Shown here: one piece after another, positions 1 to 8,084 of the stretch
Layout: every line of letters begins with the position of its first letter
Position numbering within the stretch: position 1 is the first letter of the stretch
Translations under genes and position numbers: made by a program
The notes under the pieces: generated by a model
Told to the model about the DNA's origin: nothing
Databases searched by the model: none
What the model saw: only the letters and a program-made list of their open reading frames with translations
Assembly (NCBI GenBank): GCA_044226655.1
Contig: JBGAGO010000001.1
Location: 124,001-188,000, forward strand
Source: JBEVOS01 sp044226655
GTDB lineage: Bacteria; Pseudomonadota; Alphaproteobacteria; Caulobacterales; Aquidulcibacteraceae
Direction: 5' to 3'
Length of the DNA stretch: 64,000 nucleotides

Positions 1-531
1 AACGTGCTGGCGCGCATCTGGAACCCGAAGAAGCGCTTTCTGCGCCTCATGCTCGCCAATAGCTGGAGCGACGGCGAAGCCGGCGTGCGCGTGCGCGCCT
101 TCGATACGACGCGCGCCATCCAGATGCGGCGCGATTGGTCGCAAGGCGTCTACGATCTGCAGGCGCTTGGCGACACGCTGAGCGAGGGCGGGCGCCTCAT
201 GCTGGTCGCACATCATCCGCCAATCACGCCGCCGGACGCGCAGGTGGAGAGCGATGCGTATCGCGGCGAACGCGCGCGGCGCTTGATGGCCAAGCACAAC
301 GGATTGGTTCTGCTGTGCGGCCACACGCACAAATTCTTCGCCGGGCGCTTGGGGCAAGGCGGCCCCCTAACCATCATCGCGCCCTCGCTCGCCTCTTCGC
401 GCCAACGCGGCGAACGACCGGGCTTCGTGGAAATCCAAGTCGCGCACAACGGCGTCAGCGCCATCCTGCACGCGTATGACGGGCAAGCATTTCGCTCGAC
501 GGAGCAAGTGACGGTGGATGCGGCGGCTTAG
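1..531 (+). CDS. Metallophosphoesterase, C-terminal part (gene cut by window start)
   Basis: The reading frame is open from base 1, so the N-terminal half lies outside the window. The visible 176 residues hold two late metal-binding blocks of calcineurin-like phosphoesterases: HHPPITPP near residue 70 and LLCGHTHKF near residue 105. The earlier GDxHD and GNHD blocks are not visible. The family hydrolyses phosphate esters using two metal ions; the substrate cannot be told from this half. The stop codon overlaps by 4 bp the stop of a convergent small gene. Confidence 0.8.
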   Translation, partial: NVLARIWNPKKRFLRLMLANSWSDGEAGVRVRAFDTTRAIQMRRDWSQGVYDLQALGDTLSEGGRLMLVAHHPPITPPDAQVESDAYRGERARRLMAKHNGLVLLCGHTHKFFAGRLGQGGPLTIIAPSLASSRQRGERPGFVEIQVAHNGVSAILHAYDGQAFRSTEQVTVDAAA

Positions 532-752
532 GCCTCGGCCAAGTCCAGCCGGCGCTCAATGCGCTCAACACGCGCGTCCAGCCGATCCATGCGCACTTCA
601 AGACGCGCAAAGTCACGCCGAAGGCCCGCGACCTGTTCCTCGATGGAGCCCAAGCGCCCTTTGATATCCTGCACGTCGTTTTCGACGTTCAGCATTCTGC
701 GATCGATCCGTCGCAGCAGCTCAAGAACCAGGTTTTCGGCTTCTTCGGCCAT
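528..752 (-). CDS. Small coiled-coil protein
   Basis: This 74-residue protein is almost entirely a charged amphipathic helix with heptad spacing of L, V and I (repeated LE/RLD/RIE units), so a coiled coil is very likely. It has no signal peptide or membrane segment. It starts 41 bp after the sdhA stop on the same strand, so it probably ends the sdh transcript, in the place where sdhB would be expected. Function unknown. A regular heptad over the whole length makes a chance ORF unlikely. Confidence 0.6.
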   Translation of the reverse strand: MAEEAENLVLELLRRIDRRMLNVENDVQDIKGRLGSIEEQVAGLRRDFARLEVRMDRLDARVERIERRLDLAEA

Positions 753-793
753 AGTTCAAGAATATCAGGCGAGGCGCCGGAACACAAGCAGAA

Positions 794-2584
794 CTAATAC
801 ACCCGCTTCTTCGGCGGGAAGGGCTCGATGTCGTTGGTCATCGTGTAGGCGTGGACGGGGCGATAATCGATGCGCGCGCGGCCACTGTCTTCGTCGAGCC
901 AGGCGAGCGTGTGCTTCATCCAATTGTGGTCGTCACGGTCCGGGAAATCCTCGCGCGCATGTGCGCCGCGGCTTTCGGTGCGGTTCACCGCGCCTTCGAT
1001 CGTGACGATGGCCTGCTGGATGAGATTGTCGAACTCGAGCGTCTCGGCGAGATCGCTGTTCCAGATCATCGAGCGGTCGGTGACGTGGATTTCCGGCAGG
1101 CGCTTCCACACCTCCGCCATGCGGCCGACGCCCTCGGTGAGCAATTCGCCCGTGCGATAGACGGCGCAGGTTTCCTGCATGGCGCGCTGCATGGTTTCGC
1201 GCAATTGCGCCGTCGGCGTCTTGCCCTTGGCGTTGCGATAGCGATCGAGCCGCGCGAGATGCTTGTCGGTCGAATCCTTCGGCAATTCGGCCTGCCGCGC
1301 TTGCTTCTGCAGCGCCTCGCCGCAGCGCAAGCCGACAGCGCGGCCGAACACGACAAGATCGATCAGAGAATTCGAGCCGAGCCGATTGGCGCCGTGCACG
1401 CTGACGCACGCCGCCTCGCCCACGGCCATCAGGCCCGGCACGATCGAATCGGGATCGGCGCCGGCCTTGGTCAGCACCTCGCCGTGAAAATTCGTGGGAA
1501 TGCCGCCCATATTGTAGTGCACGGTCGGCAGCACCGGGATCGGCTGCTTGGTGACGTCGACGCCCGCGAAAATCTTCGCGCTTTCGGAAATGCCCGGCAG
1601 GCGCTCGTGCAGGATCGCCGGATCGAGGTGATCGAGGTGCAGGAAGATGTGGTCCTTGTTCGGACCCACGCCGCGGCCCTCGCGGATTTCGATCGTCATC
1701 GCGCGGCTCACCATGTCGCGCGGCGCGAGATCCTTCACGGTCGGCGCATAGCGCTCCATGAAGCGCTCGCCATTTGAATTGGTGAGATAGCCGCCCTCGC
1801 CGCGCGCGCCTTCCGTGATGAGGCAGCCGGCGGGGAAAATGCCGGTGGGGTGGAATTGCACGAATTCCATATCCTGCAGCGGCAGGCCCGCGCGCAGCAC
1901 CATGGCGTTGCCATCGCCCGTGCAGGTGTGGGCGCTGGTGCAGGAATAATAGGCCCGGCCGTAGCCGCCGGTGGCGAGGATGACGCGCTGCGCGCGGAAG
2001 CGATGCAATGTGCCGTCATCGAGCTTCCAGGCCGTCACGCCGCGACACGCGCCCTCATTGTCCATGATGAGATCGAGCGCGAAGAACTCGATGAAGAATT
2101 CCACGTCATAACGCAGCGATTGGCCGTAGAGCGTGTGCAGGATGGCGTGGCCCGTGCGATCGGCCGCCGCGCAGGTGCGCTGGATCGGCGCTTCGCCGAA
2201 ATTCTTCGTCATGCCGCCGAAGGCGCGCTGATAGATCTTGCCCTCTTCGGTGCGCGAGAACGGCACGCCGTAGTGCTCAAGCTCGTACACCGCATCCGGC
2301 GCGTGGCGGCAGAGATATTCGATGGCGTCCTGATCGCCCAGCCAATCCGACCCCTTCACGGTGTCGTACATGTGCCAGCGCCAATCATCCTCGCCCATAT
2401 TGCCGAGCGAAGCGGAAATGCCGCCTTGCGCCGCGACCGTGTGCGAGCGCGTGGGAAACACTTTCGTCACGCACGCCGTCTTGAGGCCCGCCTGCGCGCA
2501 GCCGAGCGCGGCGCGCAAACCCGATCCGCCGGCGCCCACGACGACGACGTCGAACGTATGATCAACCCAATCGTAAGCCGCCAC
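794..2584 (-). CDS. sdhA: Succinate dehydrogenase flavoprotein subunit
   Basis: This is a 596-residue protein, the usual length for SdhA. It oxidises succinate to fumarate in the TCA cycle as the FAD subunit of respiratory complex II on the inner face of the cytoplasmic membrane. The N-terminus has the dinucleotide-binding GAGGSG at residues 17-22 and the motif RSHTVAAQGG, whose His48 is the covalent FAD attachment site. It lies 4 bp after sdhD in an sdhC-sdhD-sdhA operon. No sdhB follows it here. Confidence 0.97.
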   Translation of the reverse strand: MAAYDWVDHTFDVVVVGAGGSGLRAALGCAQAGLKTACVTKVFPTRSHTVAAQGGISASLGNMGEDDWRWHMYDTVKGSDWLGDQDAIEYLCRHAPDAVYELEHYGVPFSRTEEGKIYQRAFGGMTKNFGEAPIQRTCAAADRTGHAILHTLYGQSLRYDVEFFIEFFALDLIMDNEGACRGVTAWKLDDGTLHRFRAQRVILATGGYGRAYYSCTSAHTCTGDGNAMVLRAGLPLQDMEFVQFHPTGIFPAGCLITEGARGEGGYLTNSNGERFMERYAPTVKDLAPRDMVSRAMTIEIREGRGVGPNKDHIFLHLDHLDPAILHERLPGISESAKIFAGVDVTKQPIPVLPTVHYNMGGIPTNFHGEVLTKAGADPDSIVPGLMAVGEAACVSVHGANRLGSNSLIDLVVFGRAVGLRCGEALQKQARQAELPKDSTDKHLARLDRYRNAKGKTPTAQLRETMQRAMQETCAVYRTGELLTEGVGRMAEVWKRLPEIHVTDRSMIWNSDLAETLEFDNLIQQAIVTIEGAVNRTESRGAHAREDFPDRDDHNWMKHTLAWLDEDSGRARIDYRPVHAYTMTNDIEPFPPKKRVY

Positions 2585-2588
2585 GCCG

Positions 2589-2975
2589 TCAGGCTCCCAG
2601 GAAGATTTTGAGGATCGCGAAACCGCCGCCCGCCGCCGCCGCCAGCGCGGCGAACATGTTGAGCAGCGCGAGCACGGTCCGCGTCAAAGGTTTGGCGATG
2701 TAGTCTTCGATCACGACCTGCATGCCAAGCTGCATGTGGTAGAGCGCCGCGAACAAAGCCAGGGCGAGCGCCGGCGCGATATACCATTGCGCCACCCATT
2801 CGCGCGCCGCGGCGTAAGAGCCGTCGAGCGAGAGCGCCGCCGTGATCACGAGATAGGGCGCGAGCAAAGCGAGCAGCACGGCGCTGGCGCGCTGGCCGAT
2901 GAAATCGCTGGTGCCGGTCTGCGAAGCGCCGTGGCCGCGAACCTTGCCGAGCGGCGTGCGCATGGATGACGTCAT
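2589..2975 (-). CDS. sdhD: Succinate dehydrogenase membrane anchor subunit
   Basis: This is a small hydrophobic complex II anchor with three predicted membrane helices. The N-terminal SDFIGQRASAVLLALLAP pattern fits alphaproteobacterial SdhD. I place the start at the internal ATG at 2973-2975, because GTGAGGG lies 7 nt upstream of it; a start at 3002 would overlap sdhC and has no such site. The resulting protein is about 128 residues. Together with SdhC it holds heme b and the quinone site. Confidence 0.9.
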   Translation of the reverse strand: MTSSMRTPLGKVRGHGASQTGTSDFIGQRASAVLLALLAPYLVITAALSLDGSYAAAREWVAQWYIAPALALALFAALYHMQLGMQVVIEDYIAKPLTRTVLALLNMFAALAAAAGGGFAILKIFLGA

Positions 2976-2985
2976 CGCGCGGCCC

Positions 2986-3372
2986 TCACCGATGCTGAAC
3001 AAAATAGAGCGCGACGGGCGCCGCGAGCGCGATGAGGATCACGGCCCATGCGCTCGTGCTCGCCGTCTTCGGCTTGAACCCGGCGCCGATGTCCCAGACC
3101 AGATGGCGCAATCCGTTCGCGAGGTGGAACGCCAGCACGCCCGTCACCGCCAGGATTTTGATCTCGATCAGCCAGGGCGGCGCGAGGCTCATCAGCGCGT
3201 TATAGGCCGAGGGCCCCAGCGCGATCGCGCCCAGCCACACCACCAGCCCGGCCGCACCCGCATAGAGGATGACGCCGGCCACGCGGTGCAGGATCGAGAC
3301 GGCCATCGTGATGTGCCACCGCCAGACGGTGACGTACGGCGATAACGGCCTCGGATCGGCGGCGTCCGCCAT
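2986..3372 (-). CDS. sdhC: Succinate dehydrogenase cytochrome b556 subunit
   Basis: This 128-residue membrane protein carries the two SdhC signatures: SPYVTVWRWHITMAVSILHR near the N-terminus and HLANGLRHLVWD in helix 2, which supplies a heme-binding histidine. It has three membrane helices. It is the first gene of the sdh operon. A GAGGGG ribosome site sits just before the ATG, and a perfect 16-bp palindrome lies directly upstream of that site. Confidence 0.95.
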   Translation of the reverse strand: MADAADPRPLSPYVTVWRWHITMAVSILHRVAGVILYAGAAGLVVWLGAIALGPSAYNALMSLAPPWLIEIKILAVTGVLAFHLANGLRHLVWDIGAGFKPKTASTSAWAVILIALAAPVALYFVQHR

Positions 3373-3384
3373 CTCATGCCCCTC

Positions 3385-3400
3385 AATTTGCGCGCAAATT
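3385..3400. promoter_or_regulatory. Perfect 16-bp palindrome upstream of sdhC
   Basis: AATTTGCGCGCAAATT is its own reverse complement and lies 12 bp before the sdhC start codon, next to the ribosome site. It is a likely operator for a dimeric regulator. The AATTTGC half-site loosely recalls iron-response operators of alphaproteobacteria, but the assignment to a regulator is inference only. Confidence 0.5.
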
Positions 3401-3444
3401 CGCCCGAAGCGGGCGCGCGGAGATTAGGTGCGGGGGGGCTTAAG

Positions 3445-4107
3445 TCAATTCGCGGAGAGTTTCGAGACGACGGTTTGAAGCGCCGTCACCAGGCTCGGAT
3501 GCGCATCATCGCTGCGCGTCAGCGCCGTCGTCGCCGGATCGACGAACAGCCGATTGGGCGTCGCTTCGACGAGCAGTTTCGGCGGGCCGCCGAACACCGA
3601 ATTGTCCCACAGCGTAAAGTAATCCGCGCGCTCGGCGAACCAGGGCAAGGTGCCCAGCGAGCGCACCCAGCGCTCGATCACCTTCTCGCCGCCGACGTCA
3701 TGGCCGCCGAGGCCGACGCGTTGCGCGACGCGCTCCATGTGCATCGAAGGCCGCTGCAGAAAGATATAGGCGAGGCCGACGAGGAAGCCGCGGCTGCGCG
3801 CCTCTTCCACGACCGGCTCATATTTCGTGGTCGAAAGGATGGTTTCGACGACCATCGGGCGGCCTTCGCGCACCAGCCGCGTGACTTCGGCGTCGGTGCG
3901 TTCGGCGGCCATGCGCCAGGCCTGCGTCGAGGTCAGCTCGGCGCGCTCCGAGCGCAGCGCCGCGGCGACTTGATCGGGGCACAGATAGGTCGGCGCGCCG
4001 GGCGATTCCGGCGTGCGGGTGAGGCGGGTGAAGGCGTCGGACGACGCCAGTGTGCTTTTGCCCGATCCGTCAGGACCGGCCAGGAGCCAGAGCCAGGGTT
4101 TGGCCAT
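3445..4107 (-). CDS. Zeta-toxin-like P-loop kinase
   Basis: This 220-residue protein has a Walker A loop GPDGSGKST at residues 12-20, followed by the block ETILSTTKYEPVVEEARSRG and then LAYIFLQRPSMHMERVAQRV and GGHDV. This order is typical of chromosomal zeta-toxin-like kinases. Classical zeta toxins phosphorylate UDP-N-acetylglucosamine; chromosomal relatives are mostly untested. Its start codon overlaps by one base the stop of the upstream Ala/Lys/Pro-rich gene, so the two are translated together. Whether this is a toxin or a housekeeping small-molecule kinase is open. Confidence 0.8.
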   Translation of the reverse strand: MAKPWLWLLAGPDGSGKSTLASSDAFTRLTRTPESPGAPTYLCPDQVAAALRSERAELTSTQAWRMAAERTDAEVTRLVREGRPMVVETILSTTKYEPVVEEARSRGFLVGLAYIFLQRPSMHMERVAQRVGLGGHDVGGEKVIERWVRSLGTLPWFAERADYFTLWDNSVFGGPPKLLVEATPNRLFVDPATTALTRSDDAHPSLVTALQTVVSKLSAN

Positions 4108-4721
4108 CAGACTTTCTTTCGGGCTTGCTTCGCCGGGGCGGCCTTGGGCTCAGCCTTCTTCGCGGCGGGCTTGGGCGGCGGCGCCTTGGCGGCGGGCGCA
4201 GGTTTGGCAGGCGGCGGCGCGGCCTTCTTGGCGGCGGGAGCCGCGGCAGGCGCCGGCTTGGGCGCTTCCTTCACAGGCGCGGCCTTCTTCGCCGCAGCCG
4301 CGGCGGGCGCCGGCTTTTGAACGGGTTCGGCCTTCGCGGCCGGCTTGGGCGCCGGCGCGGGCTTCGGCGGCGCAGCCTTCGCCACCGGCGCCGGCTTCAC
4401 GGGTTCGGATTTCACAGGTTCGGGCGCGGGCTTCGGGGCCGGCTTGGCCGCCACGACGGGTTTCGCGGCGGCAGGCGCAGCGGCCGGCTTGGGCGCCGGG
4501 GCTGGCGCCTTGGCGGCGGGCTTCATCGGAACGGGCTTGGCGGGCGCAGCCTTCGCCGCACTCCGCGGCGGCGGCTTCGGAGCCCCGCCAGCGGCCAAAA
4601 GCGCGGCGCCGTCTACCCCTGCCGCGAGCGCGCGGGCGCTCGCCTCGCGCGTCGCCTGCGCGAAAGCTTCTTGAAAAATCTTCGCAACTTCAGAGGGTTG
4701 ATCTGCCTTGACGCGCGCCAT
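4107..4721 (-). CDS. Ala/Lys/Pro-rich low-complexity protein
   Basis: This is a 204-residue protein. The first ~45 residues look folded (helical, EVAKIFQEAFAQATREASAR). The rest is a long low-complexity tail of A, K and P with repeating KPA, AKAAP and PKPA units, ending KQARKKV. Such tails occur in histone-H1-like nucleoid proteins and as cell-envelope spacers. No signal peptide is visible, so a cytoplasmic nucleic-acid-binding or partner-binding role is more likely. It overlaps the kinase gene downstream by one base, which suggests a two-gene unit. Confidence 0.65.
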   Translation of the reverse strand: MARVKADQPSEVAKIFQEAFAQATREASARALAAGVDGAALLAAGGAPKPPPRSAAKAAPAKPVPMKPAAKAPAPAPKPAAAPAAAKPVVAAKPAPKPAPEPVKSEPVKPAPVAKAAPPKPAPAPKPAAKAEPVQKPAPAAAAAKKAAPVKEAPKPAPAAAPAAKKAAPPPAKPAPAAKAPPPKPAAKKAEPKAAPAKQARKKV

Positions 4722-4816
4722 GGCGCAAATATAGGGCGCGATCCTAAGAAAAGTATAGCTTTCACCTGGTTTGCGCGCGGTTCACCAAACGAGATGTTAA
4801 TATTCGCGCAGGCGGC

Positions 4817-4834
4817 GCCGAAGGCGCCTTCGGC
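4817..4834 (-). terminator. Palindromic stem-loop downstream of the mesaconyl-CoA hydratase gene
   Basis: GCCGAAGGCGCCTTCGGC is a perfect 18-bp palindrome that lies 25 bp after the stop of the reverse operon. It can fold to a GC-rich stem. There is no clear T run after it, so termination is only a suggestion. Confidence 0.35.
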
Positions 4835-4858
4835 TCGCGCTCCGCGTGCACCCGGCCT

Positions 4859-5905
4859 TTAGCGCCGTTTCGGGATCGCCGCCCAATAATCGAAATCGAG
4901 AATGATGGCCGGATCGTACTCGCCCGCCGCATTCTTCACCTGATTGTCCGGAAGCGGACGGTTCTTGGCGGCGACCAGGCGCAGGCGCAACGCGCCGATC
5001 TCGCCCAAATCCGCTTTCTCGAGCACCTCGCTGGCGGCATAGACCGTGTCGCCCGCGAACAGCGGCGCCACGTGCCGTCCCGCGTTGACGCCCAGCATCA
5101 GCGACGCGTTTTCCAGCCCGTTGAACGCCAGCGCGCGCGCGAGCGAGATCACCACGCCGCCATAGATGAGCCGCTTCCCGAACCGCGAGCCCTGCTGCAT
5201 CACCGCGTCGAAATGCACCTTGGCGGTGTTCTGATAGAGCCGCGTGGCGATCTGGTGCTCGGCTTCTTCGACGGTCATGCCATCGACATGGTCGATCCAT
5301 TCGCCGACCGCGTAATCCTCGAACGCGTGGCGCGATCCGCCGAGGTCCCATTCATATTGCTGAAAGTGCAGCCGGTTGGAGCGCCAGAGATCGGCCGCCG
5401 CGACCGACGGCGCCAATGCCGGGATCTTCTCCTCGACCACGGCCGCCGGATCGCGCTTGTTGACCATCACCCAGCGCACATATTCGAGCACCGGATTGCC
5501 GTGCTGGTTGATCCCGCGCGTGCGCACGTAGACGACGCCGGTCTTCTTGTTCGAATTCTCCTTGAGCCCGATCACGTCGCTCTCGGCGCGCAACGTATCG
5601 CCCGGATAGACCTGCTCGAGGAAACGCCCCTCCGCGTAACCGAGATTGGCCACGGCGTTGAGCGAAACGTCCGGCACGGTTTTGCCGAAAACGATGTGAA
5701 ACACCAGCAGCGGATCGACCGGCGCGCGCGGCAGGCCGCAGCGCTTGGCGAATTCGTCGGACGACAAGATCGCCGCGCGTTGGCCGGTGAGTGCGGTATA
5801 AAGCGCAACCTCCCCGCTCGTCACCGTGCGCGGGGTGGCGTGGCGCAGCGTTTGGCCGAGCTTGAAATCTTCGAAGAAATTTCCGGGATTGGATTTGGTC
5901 ATCAC
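4859..5905 (-). CDS. mch: Mesaconyl-CoA hydratase (MaoC-like double hot-dog)
   Basis: This 348-residue protein begins NPGNFFEDFKLGQTLRHATP and contains HIVFGKTVPDVSLNAVANLG and EYVRWVMVNKRDP, which I recognise as blocks of the ethylmalonyl-CoA-pathway mesaconyl-CoA hydratase, of about 340 residues. That enzyme interconverts mesaconyl-CoA and beta-methylmalyl-CoA. Two MaoC-type hot-dog halves fit the length. It is the last gene of a three-gene operon and overlaps the MFS stop by 4 bp. Met1 and Met2 are adjacent (MMTK), so the start could be 3 bp shorter. Confidence 0.88.
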   Translation of the reverse strand: MMTKSNPGNFFEDFKLGQTLRHATPRTVTSGEVALYTALTGQRAAILSSDEFAKRCGLPRAPVDPLLVFHIVFGKTVPDVSLNAVANLGYAEGRFLEQVYPGDTLRAESDVIGLKENSNKKTGVVYVRTRGINQHGNPVLEYVRWVMVNKRDPAAVVEEKIPALAPSVAAADLWRSNRLHFQQYEWDLGGSRHAFEDYAVGEWIDHVDGMTVEEAEHQIATRLYQNTAKVHFDAVMQQGSRFGKRLIYGGVVISLARALAFNGLENASLMLGVNAGRHVAPLFAGDTVYAASEVLEKADLGEIGALRLRLVAAKNRPLPDNQVKNAAGEYDPAIILDFDYWAAIPKRR

Positions 5906-7182
5906 ATTGCCTTGGCGCCGGACGCGGCGATGCGCGCCGGCGCCGTCTCGCGCATCGCAAGCACCGTGGCAAGACCGAGCAGGCTGGCGAGCACGATATA
6001 GCCCGCGGGCGCCAGCGGATTGCCGGTGGTTTGAACCAGCCAGGTGATCATGAACGGCGTCGTGCCGCCGAAGATCGAAATCGCGATCGCATAGACGATG
6101 GAGAGCGTGCCCGCGCGGATCGGCCGCGGCAGCGCCTCCGTGATCGTCGTCAGCACTGCCGGCTGGCCCACGCCGTTCGCCGCGCCAAGCAGCGCGCTGA
6201 CCAAGAACAGCACGGCGGGGCTGCGTGTTTGAACGATCAGCAGGAAAGCCGGAATCGAAATCACCAGCACCAGCAACGTGCCGATGATGATGAGCGGTTT
6301 GCGGCCGAACTTGTCGGACAGCCAGCCGCCGACAGGATCCATCGCCGTGTTGGCGAGCCCGCCGCCCAAAGTCGCGAGAAACGCAGCCTGCGCCGTCATG
6401 TGCAGCGTGCTCGAGGCGTAGGCCGTCAAGCTTGTCAGCGAATAAGCCACCATCGTGCCCGCCGCGAGCAGCAGGATGCCAAGCGCCGCAACGCCAAGAT
6501 AGGGGCGCAATTGCGCGGCCGTCGCGCTCGCCTCGCCTTCGGGGGCGTGCAATGTCTCGGGCAAAGAGCGCCGAATGTAGAGACCCACCGGCACGACCGC
6601 TGCGCCAATCAGAAACGCGACGCGCCAGCCCCAGGCGTCGAGCGACGCTTCGCTCATCACGCTCGCCAGCGTGAAGCCGACGAGGCCGGCGAGAAACACA
6701 GAAAAGTCCTGCGTGGCGAATTGCAGCGAGGTGTAAAAGCCGCGCCGCGCCGGCGGCGCCGCTTCCAAGAGATAGGCCGTGGTCGGGCCGACCTCCCCGC
6801 CCAACGCAAAGCCCAGCACCAGCCTGAAGAACAGCACCAGCAAGGGCGCGGCCACGCCGATCTGCGCATAGGACGGCGTCAGCGCGACGCCGACAATACC
6901 CACGCCCATCAGCGCGAAGCTCAGCATCATCGCGGGCTTGCGCCCGATGCGATCAGCCAGCGTGCCGATCACGATCCCGCCGATCGGCCGCGCCAGAAAC
7001 CCGACGCCAAAGGTCGCGAACGACAGCAGCAGGCTGGACTGCGGATCGGGAAAGAACGCGCGTCCGATCTGCACAGCGAAAAACGCGTAGCTGAGGAAAT
7101 CGTAGAACGCGAGCGCATTGCCGACGACGACGGCGGCGACATGCTTGGCGGGAATTGCGCTGGGCTTGGCCGCTTCGCTCAC
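5902..7182 (-). CDS. MFS transporter, metabolite:H+ symporter-like
   Basis: This 426-residue protein has about 12 membrane helices. The loop between helices 2 and 3, GTLADRIGRKPAMM, is the MFS signature, and GGWLSDKFGRKP is its copy in the second half. The layout resembles the MHS subfamily, which imports organic acids or betaines with protons. It lies between a CoA lyase and a CoA hydratase gene with 4-bp overlaps on both sides, so its substrate is probably a C4 or C5 dicarboxylate such as mesaconate or a methylated succinate. That substrate is inferred from context. Confidence 0.85.
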   Translation of the reverse strand: MSEAAKPSAIPAKHVAAVVVGNALAFYDFLSYAFFAVQIGRAFFPDPQSSLLLSFATFGVGFLARPIGGIVIGTLADRIGRKPAMMLSFALMGVGIVGVALTPSYAQIGVAAPLLVLFFRLVLGFALGGEVGPTTAYLLEAAPPARRGFYTSLQFATQDFSVFLAGLVGFTLASVMSEASLDAWGWRVAFLIGAAVVPVGLYIRRSLPETLHAPEGEASATAAQLRPYLGVAALGILLLAAGTMVAYSLTSLTAYASSTLHMTAQAAFLATLGGGLANTAMDPVGGWLSDKFGRKPLIIIGTLLVLVISIPAFLLIVQTRSPAVLFLVSALLGAANGVGQPAVLTTITEALPRPIRAGTLSIVYAIAISIFGGTTPFMITWLVQTTGNPLAPAGYIVLASLLGLATVLAMRETAPARIAASGAKAM

Positions 7183-8039
7183 GCGCTGATCGCTTCCGCC
7201 ATGGCGACGGTGCGCTTGGCCTGGTCGAGGTGCAGCAGCTCGGTCATCTTGCCGTTGACCTTCAGCACGCCTTTGCCGGCATTGGCGGGATCGGCGAAAG
7301 CGGCGATCACGTCGCGCGCCTGGGCCACTTCATCGGCGCTAGGCGAAAACACGATATTGCAGACCTCGATCTGGCTGGGATGGATCAGCGTCTTGCCATC
7401 GAAGCCGAGCTGCTGGCCTTGGCGGCAGACATCGAGAAAACCGTCGCTGTTCGGAATATCGTTATAGACTCCGTCAATCGGCGTGATCCCGTAGGCGCGG
7501 GCCGCCGCGACCGAAAGCGACAGCGCGAACAAAGCCGGCAGACGATCATGCGTTTGCGCGGCGCGCATATCCTTGGCCAGATCGTTGGTGCCCATCACGA
7601 AGGTCGTCAGCCGGGTGCGTGCAGCGGCGGCGGCGATCTCTTTGATGTTGAGGATGGCGAGCGGCGTCTCGATCATCGCCCACAGCGCCACATCGGCGGA
7701 GCCCAGAGCGCGGTCGGCGTCTTCGATATCCTTGGCGGTGTTGATCTTGGGGAAGAGCACGCCCTGGGGCTTGGCCGACAAGGCGGCCCGCACGTCATCT
7801 TCGCCCCATTCCGTCGTCAGTGCATTGGCGCGCACGATGATTTCGCGCTTGCCATAGCCGCCTTCGCCCAAAGCCGCGACGATGGCGGCGCGCGCATCGG
7901 CCTTCGCCTCCGGCGCGACCGCATCCTCCAGATCGAACAGCAGCACATCGGCCGGCAGATCACGCGCCTTGGCGAGCGCTTTGGCGTTGGCGCCCGGCAT
8001 ATAGAGGCAGGATCGGCGCGGACGGGCTTGGTCGGTCAT
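7179..8039 (-). CDS. CitE-like (HpcH/HpaI) CoA ester lyase or malyl-CoA thioesterase
   Basis: This is a 286-residue protein when started at the ATG at 8037-8039, where RSCLYMPGANAKAL begins the family fold; an upstream extension to 8114 has no family resemblance. The blocks LFDLEDAVAPEAK and TLIHPSQIEV are typical of the CitE/Mcl superfamily, which binds Mg2+ and cleaves or hydrolyses malyl-CoA, beta-methylmalyl-CoA or citramalyl-CoA. The pairing with mch fits beta-methylmalyl-CoA lyase or the Mcl2-type thioesterase; the sequence alone does not choose. First gene of the operon; overlaps the MFS gene by 4 bp. Confidence 0.85.
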   Translation of the reverse strand: MTDQARPRRSCLYMPGANAKALAKARDLPADVLLFDLEDAVAPEAKADARAAIVAALGEGGYGKREIIVRANALTTEWGEDDVRAALSAKPQGVLFPKINTAKDIEDADRALGSADVALWAMIETPLAILNIKEIAAAAARTRLTTFVMGTNDLAKDMRAAQTHDRLPALFALSLSVAAARAYGITPIDGVYNDIPNSDGFLDVCRQGQQLGFDGKTLIHPSQIEVCNIVFSPSADEVAQARDVIAAFADPANAGKGVLKVNGKMTELLHLDQAKRTVAMAEAISA

Positions 8040-8084
8040 CTGGGCTCGCCTAAGAAGAAGCGCCGCGCGGGCGGCGGAGCCGGC

